Below, in pieces: positions 16,926-25,779 of a DNA stretch of 41,499 bases. The position numbers were made by a program, and so were the translations under genes. Where the stretch lies: assembly GCA_030537635.1 (NCBI GenBank), contig JAUNVM010000009.1:19831-61329 (forward strand), written 5' to 3'. The DNA is from Flaviflexus sp. (lineage in GTDB: Bacteria; Actinomycetota; Actinomycetes; Actinomycetales; Actinomycetaceae). Position 1 is the stretch's first letter; every line of letters begins with the position of its first letter. A model generated the notes under the pieces. That model was not told the DNA's origin. It did no database searches and saw nothing but the letters and a program-made list of their open reading frames with translations.

Positions 16926-16965
16926 GCATGTTTCGACATGCGGTCAGGAGACGCCGCTGGCGTCT
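16926..16965 (+). promoter_or_regulatory. Two hairpins in the rpmB leader
   Basis: GCATGT-TTCG-ACATGC (16926-16941) is a perfect 6-bp stem with a UUCG-type loop, followed 7 bases later by AGACGCC-GCT-GGCGTCT (16949-16965). No T-run follows, and the rpmB ribosome binding site is about 18 bases downstream. This may be a leader involved in L28 control or mRNA stability. Confidence 0.5.
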
Positions 16966-16992
16966 TGTCAGCGAGAAGATCAGGAGAGAACC

Positions 16993-17184
16993 GTGGCCTC
17001 AGTTTGTGACGTCTGCGGCAAGGGCCCGGGCTTCGGCAAGAGCGTCTCGCACTCCCACGTGCGGACCAACCGCCGGTGGAACCCGAACATTCAGCGTGTC
17101 CGCGCCATCGTCAACGGCACTGCCAAGCGACTCAATGTCTGCACCAAGTGCCTCAAGTCCGATAAGGTTGCGCGCAACGCATAA
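16993..17184 (+). CDS. rpmB: 50S ribosomal protein L28, zinc-binding type
   Basis: This 63-residue ribosomal protein has the L28 core ([30 protein letters not shown]) and four cysteines in two CxxC pairs, Cys5/Cys8 and Cys50/Cys53, the zinc-ribbon (C+) form. Many actinobacteria also have a cysteine-free paralog used in zinc starvation; none is visible here. The GTG start at 16993 has AGGAGA upstream and gives the normal N-terminus. It is transcribed away from recG, with a structured leader and a strong terminator, so it forms its own unit. Confidence 0.95.
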   Translation: MASVCDVCGKGPGFGKSVSHSHVRTNRRWNPNIQRVRAIVNGTAKRLNVCTKCLKSDKVARNA

Positions 17185-17200
17185 CCGGTCGGTTCATTGA

Positions 17201-17225
17201 AAATCCCCCGTCGAGGGGGATTTTT
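17201..17225 (+). terminator. rpmB terminator
   Basis: A 9-bp stem AAATCCCCC/GGGGGATTT with a 5-base loop starts 17 bases after the rpmB stop and ends in a T-run. It can also act on thiL transcripts from the other strand because it has A-residues on its 5' side. Confidence 0.9.
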
Positions 17226-17286
17226 CATGCCCGCCATCGAGCGTCCTGCGGGAGAGCTTAACCACGGCCGGCGAAAAGCAGGCCTC

Positions 17287-18189
17287 CTACGGGCGCGCCT
17301 TTGCCTCGAAGTGGTCCCATCCCCCGCCACCTGCGATGGGTTGGCCGTCGAGCGTGACTCCCTCCCCGGATCCCACCTTGCCCAGCACCCGCCATCCGTC
17401 CGGGGCAGTGCCCGGGCGGACTGCGGCGAGGAAGCCGTGGTCTTCTCCCCCGGTGAGTGCATCCGCCAAGCTGGCGCCCGTCCCGGCGGCGGCGATTGCC
17501 TCGGCATGCAGATCGATACTCACCGAGGATGCCGCAGCCATCCGCCGCGCATCCCGCACCAGGCCGTCCGACACGTCCATCATCGCGTGCGGGCGGATGT
17601 CCAGGCCGCGCTTCAGCGGCGGGAGGGGGCGGCGAAACAGCTCGGTATAGGAGCTGGATACCCCCGCTTGGAGATCGGCGAGGCCGCTGGCGGAGGCTCC
17701 GAGATGCCCGACGTGAACGAGCTCGTCTCCCGGGCGTGCTCCCGAGCGGAGAATCGGTGCGCGTCCCTCGAGATCGCCCAGCACCGTGCCGCAGGCGATG
17801 AGGGCCGGGCCGGCGGAGAGGTCTCCACCATCGATCGCGAAGGGCCCGCAGGTGCGCGCCACCCAGCTGGCACCCTCGGCGAGTCCCCGGGCAAAATCTT
17901 CGGCCCAGTTCTCCCGCCCGGCCGGCAGGGTGAGGGCAACGACGAGGGAGACGGGCCGGGCTCCCATCGCCACCGCATCAGCAACGTTTTGCATGACACA
18001 GCGCCAGCCAACATCCTCGCCTGTTGACCAGTCGGTGCGAAAGTGCACGTTCTCCACGAGGATGTCGGTGGAGCAGGCAACCGCGCCGGCGGGCACGATG
18101 ACAGCGGCATCGTCCCCGCTGGGAACGAGCGCGCTCGAGTCCGGCAGAATCCGTCCGATCCGGTCGAGAAGGTCCTCTTCGCTGTTCAT
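17287..18189 (-). CDS. thiL: Thiamine-monophosphate kinase
   Basis: ThiL phosphorylates thiamine monophosphate to the active cofactor thiamine diphosphate. The 300-residue protein shows the PurM-like motifs GDDAAVI, STDILVENVHF, the metal-binding VADAVAMGARP, FAIDGGDLSAGP, MDVSDGL and GGEDHGF. The ATG at 18189 was chosen because it gives the family N-terminus; longer in-frame extensions run across the divergent gene. CAGAAT lies exactly 6 bases upstream with no ribosome binding site, so the message is probably leaderless. It is divergent from the DUF3515 gene, the same neighbour as in mycobacteria. Confidence 0.94.
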   Translation of the reverse strand: MNSEEDLLDRIGRILPDSSALVPSGDDAAVIVPAGAVACSTDILVENVHFRTDWSTGEDVGWRCVMQNVADAVAMGARPVSLVVALTLPAGRENWAEDFARGLAEGASWVARTCGPFAIDGGDLSAGPALIACGTVLGDLEGRAPILRSGARPGDELVHVGHLGASASGLADLQAGVSSSYTELFRRPLPPLKRGLDIRPHAMMDVSDGLVRDARRMAAASSVSIDLHAEAIAAAGTGASLADALTGGEDHGFLAAVRPGTAPDGWRVLGKVGSGEGVTLDGQPIAGGGGWDHFEAKARP

Positions 18190-18195
18190 GGGACC

Positions 18196-18224
18196 ATTCT
18201 GACACGCGGCGAACGCGATACGAT
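18196..18224. promoter_or_regulatory. Divergent thiL / DUF3515 promoters
   Basis: The start codons are only 41 bases apart. CAGAAT (minus, 18196-18201) and TACGAT (plus, 18219-18224) each stand 6 bases before their start codon, so each -10 lies where the other gene's -35 would be. Simultaneous use of both looks sterically impossible. Confidence 0.5.
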
Positions 18225-18230
18225 GGAGGG

Positions 18231-18788
18231 GTGAAGCGCGCCGCAGCCATCGCGGCGGGGTTTCTCCTCGCCGCCTGTTCCCCCACCGTCGGGCTCGACC
18301 CCGCCGAGCACGCCTCGGACCCCATTTGTGCCCGCATGCTGTTTGCCACCCCCGACAACATCGGTGGCTTTGACCGTAGCCCCACGACGTCCCAGGCAAC
18401 CACCGCGTGGTCAAAGGCGGTGACGATGCGATGTGGACTCGAGCCTCCGCCGCCCTCAACCGATCGGTGCATCAGCGTTGGGGAGGGCGAGGACCGGGTT
18501 GACTGGCTCAATCTCGATGCCGATGATCCCCGGCTACCGTCCAATGCGCAGGGCGGGGAGGGCACCTGGACATTTCTGTCCTACGGCCGCACTCCGGCTG
18601 TTGAAGTGGTCATTTCCGTTGAGGCAGTGGGTGATGGCGCGGTGGCCGATCTGCTCACCCAGTTCAGCCCGGCACTCAACCTGGTTCCAGCCGAGCGTCA
18701 GTGCGTCGGCCCGACCGATCTCGCCGAACGCGAGGCCCTACTCGACGATCCGTCCGGGGCCACCGATTCCGGCGAGGACGAAGGCTAA
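18231..18788 (+). CDS. DUF3515 family lipoprotein
   Basis: This 185-residue protein has a short lipoprotein signal (two basic residues, an Ala/Leu core and the lipobox LAAC with Cys16), so it is probably anchored on the outer face of the membrane. The mature part contains the DUF3515 core: an ICARML cysteine near the start, TTAWSKAVTMRCGL, CISVGEGEDRVDWL, and a GEGTWTFLSYGRTPAVEV strand, ending in an acidic tail. The family is actinobacterial, found beside thiL and ddl, and has no known function. The GTG start has TACGAT 6 bases upstream; the GGAGGG between them could also serve as a ribosome binding site. Confidence 0.85.
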   Translation: MKRAAAIAAGFLLAACSPTVGLDPAEHASDPICARMLFATPDNIGGFDRSPTTSQATTAWSKAVTMRCGLEPPPPSTDRCISVGEGEDRVDWLNLDADDPRLPSNAQGGEGTWTFLSYGRTPAVEVVISVEAVGDGAVADLLTQFSPALNLVPAERQCVGPTDLAEREALLDDPSGATDSGEDEG

Positions 18789-18810
18789 CCCGGCGCGGTA
18801 GATGTGGGGG

Positions 18811-19860
18811 CTAGCCTCGCACCCTCATGTCCCGCCCACGGGCGGTTTCAATGAGTTCGGTGATGAGCTCGCTATATTCCAGACCCGTCTGCTGCCACAG
18901 TCGTGGATACATGGAGAACGGGGTGAAGCCGGGAATCGTATTGATCTCGGCGATCGTCATGTCTCCGTCGTCGTAGAAGAAATCGATTCTTGCCATACCC
19001 TCCCCGTCAACGACGCGGAAGGCCTCGAGGGCCATGCTGCGCATCGCGCTGCGATCGGCCTCGGGGATATTGGCGGGAATGACGAGTTCAAGGGAATCGG
19101 TGTCGACGTACTTACTGGTGTAGTCGTAGAAGCCAGATTCGGAGCTGAAGGAAATCTCGCCAACATCCGAGGCGGCCGGGCCGTCCTTCCGGCTCAGCAC
19201 CGCACATTCGACCTCGCGACCCGAGCTCGCCGCCTCAATAAGAATCTTGTCATCGCAGGCGGCTGCGGTGGCGATCGCCTCAGTCAGCTCGGAAAGACTG
19301 TCAACCTTTGAGATGCCGAGGGAAGAACCGGCCCGCGCCGGCTTGACGAAGAGGGGCAGGCCGAGGGCGGCAATCTCGTCGTCGTGTCGACCCTCCTCCA
19401 TCTCCGCCGCTGTCACACAGACCCAGGGAACAACCGGCAGGCCGGCCTGGACAAGGACGGTTTTCGTCACGTGCTTGTCCATGCACACGGCGGAAGAGCA
19501 CACCCCGGCTCCCACGTATCGGACACCCAGCATCTCGCATAGGCCCTGAAAAGCCCCATCCTCACCGAGCGGCCCGTGAATAAGCGGGAAAGCCACATCG
19601 ACGCCGGCGAGGAGCTCGAGGGCCTCGCCCTGGCTGAGCTCGGCATCCGGCAGCGTGAGCGCCCCATTGTCCTCAACGTCCACCGCATGGTCGCGTCGCA
19701 CACACCACCGACCCTCGCGGTCCACACCGATCGGAACAATCTCATAGGCATCGGTGTCAACGGCGGCGAACACACATCCGGCAGACAGGCGGGAGACATC
19801 ATGTTCCCCAGATCGGCCGCCAAAGACGAGCGCAATTCGGGGCTTCAAGGAAGATTCCAT
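18811..19860 (-). CDS. ddl: D-alanine--D-alanine ligase
   Basis: Ddl joins two D-alanines for the peptidoglycan stem. The 349-residue ATP-grasp protein has FGGRSGEHDVS at the N-terminus, HGPLGEDGAFQGLCEMLGV, the substrate loop YVGAGVCSSAVCMDKH, the ATP-binding VKPARAGSSLGISKV, the omega-loop Tyr in YDYTSKY and the metal-binding EINTIPGFT. The Tyr-containing loop is that of D-Ala-D-Ala ligases rather than of the D-Ala-D-Lac (VanA-type) enzymes. TAGAAT is 7 bases before the ATG with no ribosome binding site, suggesting a leaderless message. It converges with the DUF3515 gene. In many actinobacteria gpsA precedes ddl; here it does not. Confidence 0.95.
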   Translation of the reverse strand: MESSLKPRIALVFGGRSGEHDVSRLSAGCVFAAVDTDAYEIVPIGVDREGRWCVRRDHAVDVEDNGALTLPDAELSQGEALELLAGVDVAFPLIHGPLGEDGAFQGLCEMLGVRYVGAGVCSSAVCMDKHVTKTVLVQAGLPVVPWVCVTAAEMEEGRHDDEIAALGLPLFVKPARAGSSLGISKVDSLSELTEAIATAAACDDKILIEAASSGREVECAVLSRKDGPAASDVGEISFSSESGFYDYTSKYVDTDSLELVIPANIPEADRSAMRSMALEAFRVVDGEGMARIDFFYDDGDMTIAEINTIPGFTPFSMYPRLWQQTGLEYSELITELIETARGRDMRVRG

Positions 19861-20050
19861 AGCGAAAATTCTATCAGCGCTCCCCTGCGGACTCGGATAA
19901 GGCCAGGCCGGGGCCCGCCGCCGGAATGCGGCAGGAACGTGCCGGTGTGAGCCGCAAACGCGGCAACGCGGTGAACATCACGCATTGCGATCCGATAACA
20001 GCCCAGGTGGAAAAGGTGATTTACGAAGTGCAAACCGATAGCCTTGGCGC

Positions 20051-20749
20051 ATGCTTCGAGAACTCACCGGCCTCCTGGCATGCGGCGCACTCGCCGCCTG
20101 CTCGGCCCCACCAGCTACCGAGGACCCCGCGGACGCAACCGCCACCGCAGCTAGCGAAGATCAGACGGCTGAATCCACCGGAGGGGACGACTCGGCCCAA
20201 GCTACACCGTCACCCACAGCTTCGACAGAGCAAGATTCGACAGAGCCGGATTCGACGGAGCCGGAATCCAGTGACGGTGCCACGGAGACAGAAGCCCCGA
20301 AGGCTCCCTCTCGCGAGTTCACCACCGACATGACTGCGACGAAGGGCTACCCCGGCATCGACGGCGACTTCCTCCCGGTCGAGGTGCGCGCCGGCCACCA
20401 CGACGGCTATGAGCGAATTGTTGTCGAATACACCGGAACCGGCACGCTCAACTGGGCCGCCGGATATTCCGAGCAGGCCATCGAGGAGGGATCCGGCTTC
20501 GTTATCGACATGGCGGGAGACACCTTCCTCACCCTGTGGGTCTCAGGAATTGGCTACCCCAACGATGGTGAGTCCATCGACCTTCAGCCCACCGGTATGG
20601 ATCAGCTCCTCACCGTGCGTGATGTCCACGTCGACGCCCCCTTCGAGGGCATGCACACCGTCTTCATCGGGCTCGACAAGGAACTCCCCTATCACGTCCA
20701 GGTGCTCCCCGATCCCGAGCGTCTCGTCGTTGACATCAAGACAGACTAG
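20051..20749 (+). CDS. AMIN-like domain lipoprotein
   Basis: This 232-residue protein begins with a lipoprotein signal ending in LAAC (Cys17). Residues 20-90 form a low-complexity Thr/Ser/Glu/Asp/Pro linker containing repeated DSTEP units. Residues 90-232 form a beta-rich domain (VEVRAGHHDGYERIVVEYTG, VIDMAGDTFLTLWVSGIG, LPYHVQVLPDPERLVVDI) that resembles the AMIN-like domain found in actinobacterial envelope lipoproteins; its ligand is unknown, and peptidoglycan binding is only a guess from AMIN domains. TAGCCT stands exactly 6 bases before the ATG, and no ribosome binding site is visible. It occupies the space between plsC and ddl where gpsA is commonly found. Confidence 0.75.
   Translation: MLRELTGLLACGALAACSAPPATEDPADATATAASEDQTAESTGGDDSAQATPSPTASTEQDSTEPDSTEPESSDGATETEAPKAPSREFTTDMTATKGYPGIDGDFLPVEVRAGHHDGYERIVVEYTGTGTLNWAAGYSEQAIEEGSGFVIDMAGDTFLTLWVSGIGYPNDGESIDLQPTGMDQLLTVRDVHVDAPFEGMHTVFIGLDKELPYHVQVLPDPERLVVDIKTD
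20219..20263 (+). repeat. 15-bp tandem repeat in the lipoprotein linker
   Basis: Two nearly identical 15-bp units (GATTCGACAGAGCCG and one with a single change) follow a third, degenerate unit. They encode successive STEQ/DSTEP blocks and are a likely site of length variation. Confidence 0.7.
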
Positions 20750-20999
20750 CTCGGGCGCCCAAGCCTTCCCGAGCGGAACTGCGCGGCCACGCCTTCCCCA
20801 CCCGAGCTGCGCACCAGCACACCTTTTGCGCTGTGGTTACCGAAGCTTGTCCGCGGCGCATGAAGAGCCTCGCTTTCCACTCCAGGGTGGCGGGTCCGAT
20901 CCTGCCGATGCCTCATCCGGGGCTCCGACATGAATGACCGGTGGCTCTTGTCCGTGTGACAATCGCCCGTCACCGTGGCTGGACCTTGGCTGGCATCGG
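20750..20999. other. Noncoding stretch between lipoprotein and plsC
   Basis: The two genes converge on these 250 bases. CTCGGG (20750-20755) can pair with CCCGAG (20768-20773) just after the lipoprotein stop, a weak terminator candidate. A 22-bp direct repeat (20763-20784 and 20791-20812, about 18 of 22 identical, beginning GCCTTCCC and ending CTGCGC) follows. No gene with convincing similarity was seen, including no remnant of gpsA. Confidence 0.5.
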
Positions 21000-21722
21000 C
21001 TAGCGGGTGAGCCGCCAGCGCCCGCGTGGCCAGTTCTCGCCGAACCAAGCCTCGGCGGGCGGTGTCACCTGTTCACCCATCCGCAGTCTGAGCCGCGCCA
21101 CCAGCTCGGTGAGTGCCTCATGTCCGGCCTGGGTGACCTCGCGGGGTGAGCCGGAGGCGCGGAGCGGCTCGCCCACCTCAACGCAGATCCGGGGGCGGCG
21201 GAGTGCGGCACCGAGGTGAATGGTGTGGTTGGGAACGTCGAGGACTCGGTGGGCACCCCACATGGCGACGGGAATGATGGGCACATCGGGGTGGGTCCGT
21301 GCCACCCGTGCAAAGCCGGTTTTGAGCCGCATTGGCCAGCCGTTAGGCTCGCGGGTGAACGTACCCTCGGGAAACACCGTGAGGGAGTGTCCCTCGTCGA
21401 GAACCGCCCCGAGCTGCTCGATGACCCCGACCGGGTGGTCGCGGTCGACCCGGATCTGTCCGGCCTGGCGCAGCAGGCGGTCTACCGGCCCGCGAAACAG
21501 TTCTTTTTTCACCGCGAAGCGGGGAATGATACCGGCCTCGTAGAGCACCGTCGGCAGGATGAGGGCGTCGAGGTGGCAGATGTGATTGGCAATGATGATG
21601 GCGGGGGTGCGCAGGTTTTCCGCGCCGCGCACATCCAGCCGGAAGGCGAGGTGGCTCAGCCCGCGAAACAGCGGGGCCAGGGCGGTGATGAGCGGCGGTT
21701 CAGTCCGCGAAGAGGGAGACAT
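21000..21722 (-). CDS. plsC: 1-acyl-sn-glycerol-3-phosphate acyltransferase-like protein
   Basis: This 240-residue protein is a PlsC-family acyltransferase, which adds the second acyl chain to make phosphatidic acid at the membrane. It has the catalytic HX4D motif (NHICHLD, His47 and Asp52) and the phosphate-binding FPEGT at 117-121; the latter continues FTREPNG instead of the common RSRDG. The ATG at 21722 overlaps murA by 23 bases and has no ribosome binding site, so translation probably depends on murA. Substrate specificity cannot be read from sequence; the family also includes acyltransferases for other lipids. Confidence 0.85.
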   Translation of the reverse strand: MSPSSRTEPPLITALAPLFRGLSHLAFRLDVRGAENLRTPAIIIANHICHLDALILPTVLYEAGIIPRFAVKKELFRGPVDRLLRQAGQIRVDRDHPVGVIEQLGAVLDEGHSLTVFPEGTFTREPNGWPMRLKTGFARVARTHPDVPIIPVAMWGAHRVLDVPNHTIHLGAALRRPRICVEVGEPLRASGSPREVTQAGHEALTELVARLRLRMGEQVTPPAEAWFGENWPRGRWRLTR

Positions 21723-23022
21723 CGGCGCCGAGCATGTCGAGCTTCTCCATGAAGTGTTCGTACCCCCGGTTGATGATGTCGATGCCGGACACGTGGCTGC
21801 AACCCGTCGCGGAGAGGGCGGCGATGAGATGGGAGAATCCGCCGCGCAGATCGGGCACCTCAATGTCGGCCGCATGCAGCGGTGTCGGACCCTGAATGAC
21901 GGCGGAGTGATAGTAGTTCTGCCAGCCGAAGCGACAGCTGAGACCGCCGAGGCATTCACGGTAGACAGAAATATTGGCACCCATGCCCCGCAGCGCCTCG
22001 GCGAAACCAAAGCGATTCTCATAGACGGTTTCGTGAATAATGGACAGGCCATCGGCCTGCGTGAGGGCCACGACGAGGGGCTGCTGCCAGTCCGTCATGA
22101 GGCCCGGATGCACATCGGTTTCGAGGACGGCGGCATGCAGTTCGCCGCCCGGATGCCAGAAGCGGATGCCCTCATCGTCGACCTTGAAGGCCCCTCCGAT
22201 GCGACGGAAGACGTTGAGGAAGGTCATCATGTCCTGCTGCTTCGCGCCGCGCACATAAATATCACCGCGGGTGGCGAGAGCGGCGGAGGCCCAGGATCCG
22301 GCTTCGATCCGGTCGGCGAGCGCCGTGTGGGTGAATCCGTGGAGCTCGTCCACGCCTTCGATGCGGATGGTGCGGTCGGTATCCACCGAGATAATCGCGC
22401 CCATTTTCTGCAGCACGGCGATAAGATCCATGATCTCCGGTTCCACCGCAGCATTCGACAGCTCGGTCATGCCCCGAGCCATGACCGCCGTCAAGAGGGT
22501 CTGCTCGGTGGCTCCCACCGAAGGATAGGGCAACCGGACCGGGCGGGCCCGCAGGCCGCGCGGGGCCGACAGCCGCATACCACCGGGGGCGGCGGATCGC
22601 TCCGCCCCGAAGTCCTCGAGGACGCGCAGATGGAAGTCAACGGGCCTATCGCCAATGTGGCAGCCGCCGAGATCGGGAATGAAGGCCTCGCCGAGGCGAT
22701 GGAGCAACGGACCGCAAAACAGGATGGGGATGCGGGAAGATCCGGCGAGCCGCTCCACACGATCGGTGGGTGCGAGGAAGGGCTCGCCCGGCGTGATTGT
22801 CAGATTACCGGCCTCTTGGTCGTAATCGATGTCAACGCCGTGAGCGGCGAGCAGCTCGGAGACGACCTCGACATCGCGAATCTCCGGCACATTGCGCAAG
22901 ACGGACGTCTCCCCCGTCAAAAGGCTGGCCACCATTGCCTTGGAAACGAAGTTCTTCGCTCCGCGGACGAGGATTTCGCCCTTGAGTGGCTTACCGCCGT
23001 TGACTTCGAGCACTGAGCCCAT
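21700..23022 (-). CDS. murA: UDP-N-acetylglucosamine 1-carboxyvinyltransferase
   Basis: MurA transfers enolpyruvate to UDP-GlcNAc, the first committed step of peptidoglycan synthesis and the target of fosfomycin. The 440-residue protein has the Lys-Asn pair in VRGAKNFVSKA, the catalytic loop GGCHIGDRP with Cys121 (the fosfomycin-reactive residue), and the conserved Asp in LMTDWQQPLVVALTQ. Since Cys rather than Asp is present, it is expected to be fosfomycin-sensitive at the target level. The start has GGAGGG upstream; TACTAT at 23050-23055 on the minus strand is a -10 candidate. It overlaps plsC. Confidence 0.95.
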   Translation of the reverse strand: MGSVLEVNGGKPLKGEILVRGAKNFVSKAMVASLLTGETSVLRNVPEIRDVEVVSELLAAHGVDIDYDQEAGNLTITPGEPFLAPTDRVERLAGSSRIPILFCGPLLHRLGEAFIPDLGGCHIGDRPVDFHLRVLEDFGAERSAAPGGMRLSAPRGLRARPVRLPYPSVGATEQTLLTAVMARGMTELSNAAVEPEIMDLIAVLQKMGAIISVDTDRTIRIEGVDELHGFTHTALADRIEAGSWASAALATRGDIYVRGAKQQDMMTFLNVFRRIGGAFKVDDEGIRFWHPGGELHAAVLETDVHPGLMTDWQQPLVVALTQADGLSIIHETVYENRFGFAEALRGMGANISVYRECLGGLSCRFGWQNYYHSAVIQGPTPLHAADIEVPDLRGGFSHLIAALSATGCSHVSGIDIINRGYEHFMEKLDMLGADVSLFAD

Positions 23023-23098
23023 GCATCCCTCCTCAGGTCTTATCCCAGGATAGTAGGAGATGTCCGGTCCATGAAATGAGCGATCTCCACCGCGTGGC

Positions 23099-23626
23099 TT
23101 AGCCCGGAGTTATCTCCTGGTTGATGAGCTGAAACAGCAGGTGATCGCGCCACATGCCGTTAATCTCCATGTAGTGCGGAGCGTAGCCGATTCTCTCAAA
23201 CCCCACCTTGGCCAGCACCCTCTGCGAGGGAATATTCTCCACCGTCGTGGCCGCCTGTAGGCGATGCAGGCCGAGCTCACCAAAGGCATACTCTCGGGCC
23301 CGGCGCACCGCCGAGGTGGCCACCTCCCGATCCGTGTAGTCTCGCGCCACCCAGTAACCAATGAACGCGCTTTTCAGGGCTCCCATCTCAATGCCCGACA
23401 GGGCGAGCTGGCCAAGGATCTTCTCACCGTCAACGATGAGGAAGGGAACGCTGCGGCCGGACTCGTAGGCAAGTAGCTTCGCGCGAATGATCTGGGCTTG
23501 ATAATCGCGCTGGAAATAGCTGTCGTTTCGCCGGGGCTCAAAGGGTTGTAGATACGACCGAGAATCGCTGAGAAGGTCGGTGAGGCCGGGAACATCGTCC
23601 AGCGTGACAACGCGCAAAGATACCAT
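23099..23626 (-). CDS. RimJ/RimL-type GNAT acetyltransferase
   Basis: This 175-residue protein belongs to the RimJ-like GNAT family that acetylates protein N-termini using acetyl-CoA. The fold is visible in LRVVTLDDVPGLTDLL at the start, IGYWVARDYTDREVATSAVRRAREYAFGELGLHRLQAATTVEN in the middle, and SQRVLAKVGFERIGYAPHYMEINGMWRDHLLF at the end. The acetyl-CoA loop DREVATSA lacks the usual glycines (RGKGYAT), which is unusual but seen in relatives. The ATG has TAGGCT exactly 6 bases upstream and no ribosome binding site, pointing to a leaderless transcript. The substrate is unknown; it lies between leuD and murA. Confidence 0.8.
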   Translation of the reverse strand: MVSLRVVTLDDVPGLTDLLSDSRSYLQPFEPRRNDSYFQRDYQAQIIRAKLLAYESGRSVPFLIVDGEKILGQLALSGIEMGALKSAFIGYWVARDYTDREVATSAVRRAREYAFGELGLHRLQAATTVENIPSQRVLAKVGFERIGYAPHYMEINGMWRDHLLFQLINQEITPG

Positions 23627-23752
23627 TAACTCAGCCTACCGTTAACCCCCTGTGGGCGCATCGCCGGGCAAAGATCCGTTATCCCTCCTTGGTCCACTGC
23701 CCGCCGCGCCCCGCCGTTGCCCCGGAGCCCATCCCATCGCCCCGGCTGGGCG

Positions 23753-24346
23753 CTACAGGTTGATGGTTCGCGGCAGGTAGGAGGGCCGGGCCGCCTCGTA
23801 GGCATCGATAGCCTCGGCATTGCGCAAGGTGAGCCCGATGTCATCGAGCCCCTCCATGAGCCGCCAGCGCGTGTAATCATCGATTTCGAAGTCGATCGGC
23901 TCGCCGGCTCCGCGCACCTGCCTGGCCTCGAGATCAACGGTGAGCTCGTGCCCAGGCTCCTCCTCGAGGAGGTTCCACAGGCGCTCAATAATCGGCAGGT
24001 CAATGGCGCCTGCGATGAGGCCCTGCTTGCCAGCATTGGAGCGGAAGATGTCGGCGAAGTTGGGGGCAAGAACGGCCTTGAAACCGTATTCGGCTAGCGC
24101 CCACACCGCATGCTCGCGGGACGATCCCGTCCCAAAGTCGGGGCCGGCCACGAGGATGGAACAGCCCTGGTATGCCTCCTGATTGAGCACGAAATCCGGA
24201 TCCTGCCGCCACGCGGAAAACAGACCTTCGGCAAAGCCGGTGCGGGTCACGCGCTTGAGAAAGCGAGCGGGAATGATCTGGTCGGTGTCGACATTGGATC
24301 TGCGCAGCGGCGCGGCGATCCCGGTGAACGTGGTGATCTTTTCCAT
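23753..24346 (-). CDS. leuD: 3-isopropylmalate dehydratase small subunit
   Basis: LeuD pairs with LeuC to isomerise 2-isopropylmalate to 3-isopropylmalate in leucine synthesis. The 197-residue protein has the swivelling domain features [14 protein letters not shown], the substrate-binding [17 protein letters not shown], and [30 protein letters not shown] lies just before the ATG, and the gene starts 8 bases after the leuC stop, so the two are co-translated. Confidence 0.95.
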   Translation of the reverse strand: MEKITTFTGIAAPLRRSNVDTDQIIPARFLKRVTRTGFAEGLFSAWRQDPDFVLNQEAYQGCSILVAGPDFGTGSSREHAVWALAEYGFKAVLAPNFADIFRSNAGKQGLIAGAIDLPIIERLWNLLEEEPGHELTVDLEARQVRGAGEPIDFEIDDYTRWRLMEGLDDIGLTLRNAEAIDAYEAARPSYLPRTINL

Positions 24347-24354
24347 GACTCCTC

Positions 24355-25755
24355 CTACAGATCGGCCGGGCTGGCCAGGTGGCCGGCAACGGCGGTGGCG
24401 GCTGCTACGAGCGGGGATACGAGATGGGTGCGTCCGCCGCGTCCCTGGCGGCCCTCGAAGTTACGATTCGACGTGGATGCGGCCCGCTGGCCGGGCGAGA
24501 GCTGATCGGGGTTCATGCCCAGGCACATCGAGCATCCGGCGTGACGCCATTCCGCACCGAAGTTTTCGAAGACCTCGTTGAGACCCTCCGCCTCGGCCTG
24601 CAGCCGCACCCGGGCCGAGCCAGGGACGACGAGCATGCGCACCTGGGGATGCTTCTCCCGGTTCCGAATAATGTCGGCAACGGCGCGCAAATCCTCGATG
24701 CGCCCATTGGTGCACGAGCCGACAAAGACGGTGTCGATGGGGATGTCCTTGAGGGCGGTTCCGGGGCGCAGATCCATGTATTGCAAAGCCCGCTCGGCGG
24801 CCGCCCGATCCGTCGGATCGGTCATCTCCTCCGGATTCGGTACCTCGCCGGACAGCGGGCAGCCCTGCCCCGGATTCGTTCCCCAGGTCACGAACGGCTC
24901 TAGGGTGGAGGCGTCGATCGTGACCTCGTGATCGAACGTGGCATCCGGATCGGTGACGAGCTCCCTCCAGGAGGCCACGGCCCGATCCCAGTCCTCGCCC
25001 TGCGGGGCGTGGGCGCGGTCCTTGAGATAAGCGAAGGTGGTGTCGTCCGGGGCGATCATGCCGGCGCGGGCACCCGCCTCGATCGACATGTTGCAGATTG
25101 TCATCCGTCCCTCCATCGACAGCGCCTCGATGGCCTCGCCACGGTATTCGATGACGTATCCAGAGCCCCCACCGGTTCCGATCTTGGCAATGAGGGCAAG
25201 GATAATGTCCTTGGCGGTCGAGCCCTCGGGCAGCCGCCCGGTGACGTTCACCGCCATCGTCTTCAGGCGCTTGACCGGCAGGGTCTGGGTGGCGAGCACG
25301 TGCTCCACCTCAGAGGTGCCAATGCCAAAGGCGAGGGCCCCAAAAGCCCCGTGAGTGGAGGTGTGCGAATCGCCGCACACGATGGTGAGCCCGGGCTGGG
25401 TGAGGCCAAGCTGCGGGCCTACCACGTGGACGATTCCCTGCTCCGTATCACCGAGCGAATGCAGGCGAATCCCAAACTCCTTGGCATTATTGCGCAGCGT
25501 CTCGATCTGAGTGCGCGAAATGGGGTCCGCGATCGGCAGGTTGATGCCGATGGTGGGGGTGTTGTGATCCTCGGTTGCGATGGTGAGATCCCGGCGGCGC
25601 ACCTCGCGTCCCGCCAGCCGCAGTCCGTCAAATGCTTGCGGGCTTGTCACCTCGTGAAGAAGGTGAAGATCGATGTAAAGAAGGTCGGGGGTCCCGTCGT
25701 TGCCCGGCACCACAATATGGCGATTCCACACCTTCTCGGCGAGCGTCTGCCCCAT
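24355..25755 (-). CDS. leuC: 3-isopropylmalate dehydratase large subunit
   Basis: LeuC is the aconitase-like catalytic subunit holding the [4Fe-4S] cluster. The 466-residue protein has VAVE-type N-terminal features ([11 protein letters not shown]), [40 protein letters not shown], and the cluster cysteines in [14 protein letters not shown] and [12 protein letters not shown] followed by [25 protein letters not shown] precedes the ATG. It is divergent from the IclR-type regulator, the arrangement in which that regulator (LtbR/NdgR-like) represses leuCD in other actinobacteria. Confidence 0.95.
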   Translation of the reverse strand: MGQTLAEKVWNRHIVVPGNDGTPDLLYIDLHLLHEVTSPQAFDGLRLAGREVRRRDLTIATEDHNTPTIGINLPIADPISRTQIETLRNNAKEFGIRLHSLGDTEQGIVHVVGPQLGLTQPGLTIVCGDSHTSTHGAFGALAFGIGTSEVEHVLATQTLPVKRLKTMAVNVTGRLPEGSTAKDIILALIAKIGTGGGSGYVIEYRGEAIEALSMEGRMTICNMSIEAGARAGMIAPDDTTFAYLKDRAHAPQGEDWDRAVASWRELVTDPDATFDHEVTIDASTLEPFVTWGTNPGQGCPLSGEVPNPEEMTDPTDRAAAERALQYMDLRPGTALKDIPIDTVFVGSCTNGRIEDLRAVADIIRNREKHPQVRMLVVPGSARVRLQAEAEGLNEVFENFGAEWRHAGCSMCLGMNPDQLSPGQRAASTSNRNFEGRQGRGGRTHLVSPLVAAATAVAGHLASPADL

Positions 25756-25779
25756 CGATACTTCCTTCCTCAGATGGTG

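Noticed and set aside
17226..18230. Thiamine riboswitch near thiL
   Set aside because: thiL appears leaderless and no TPP-binding core was visible on either strand.
21586..23016. Long open frame on the plus strand opposite murA
   Set aside because: murA is unmistakable on the other strand; the antisense frame is Gly/Glu/His-rich with no recognisable domain.
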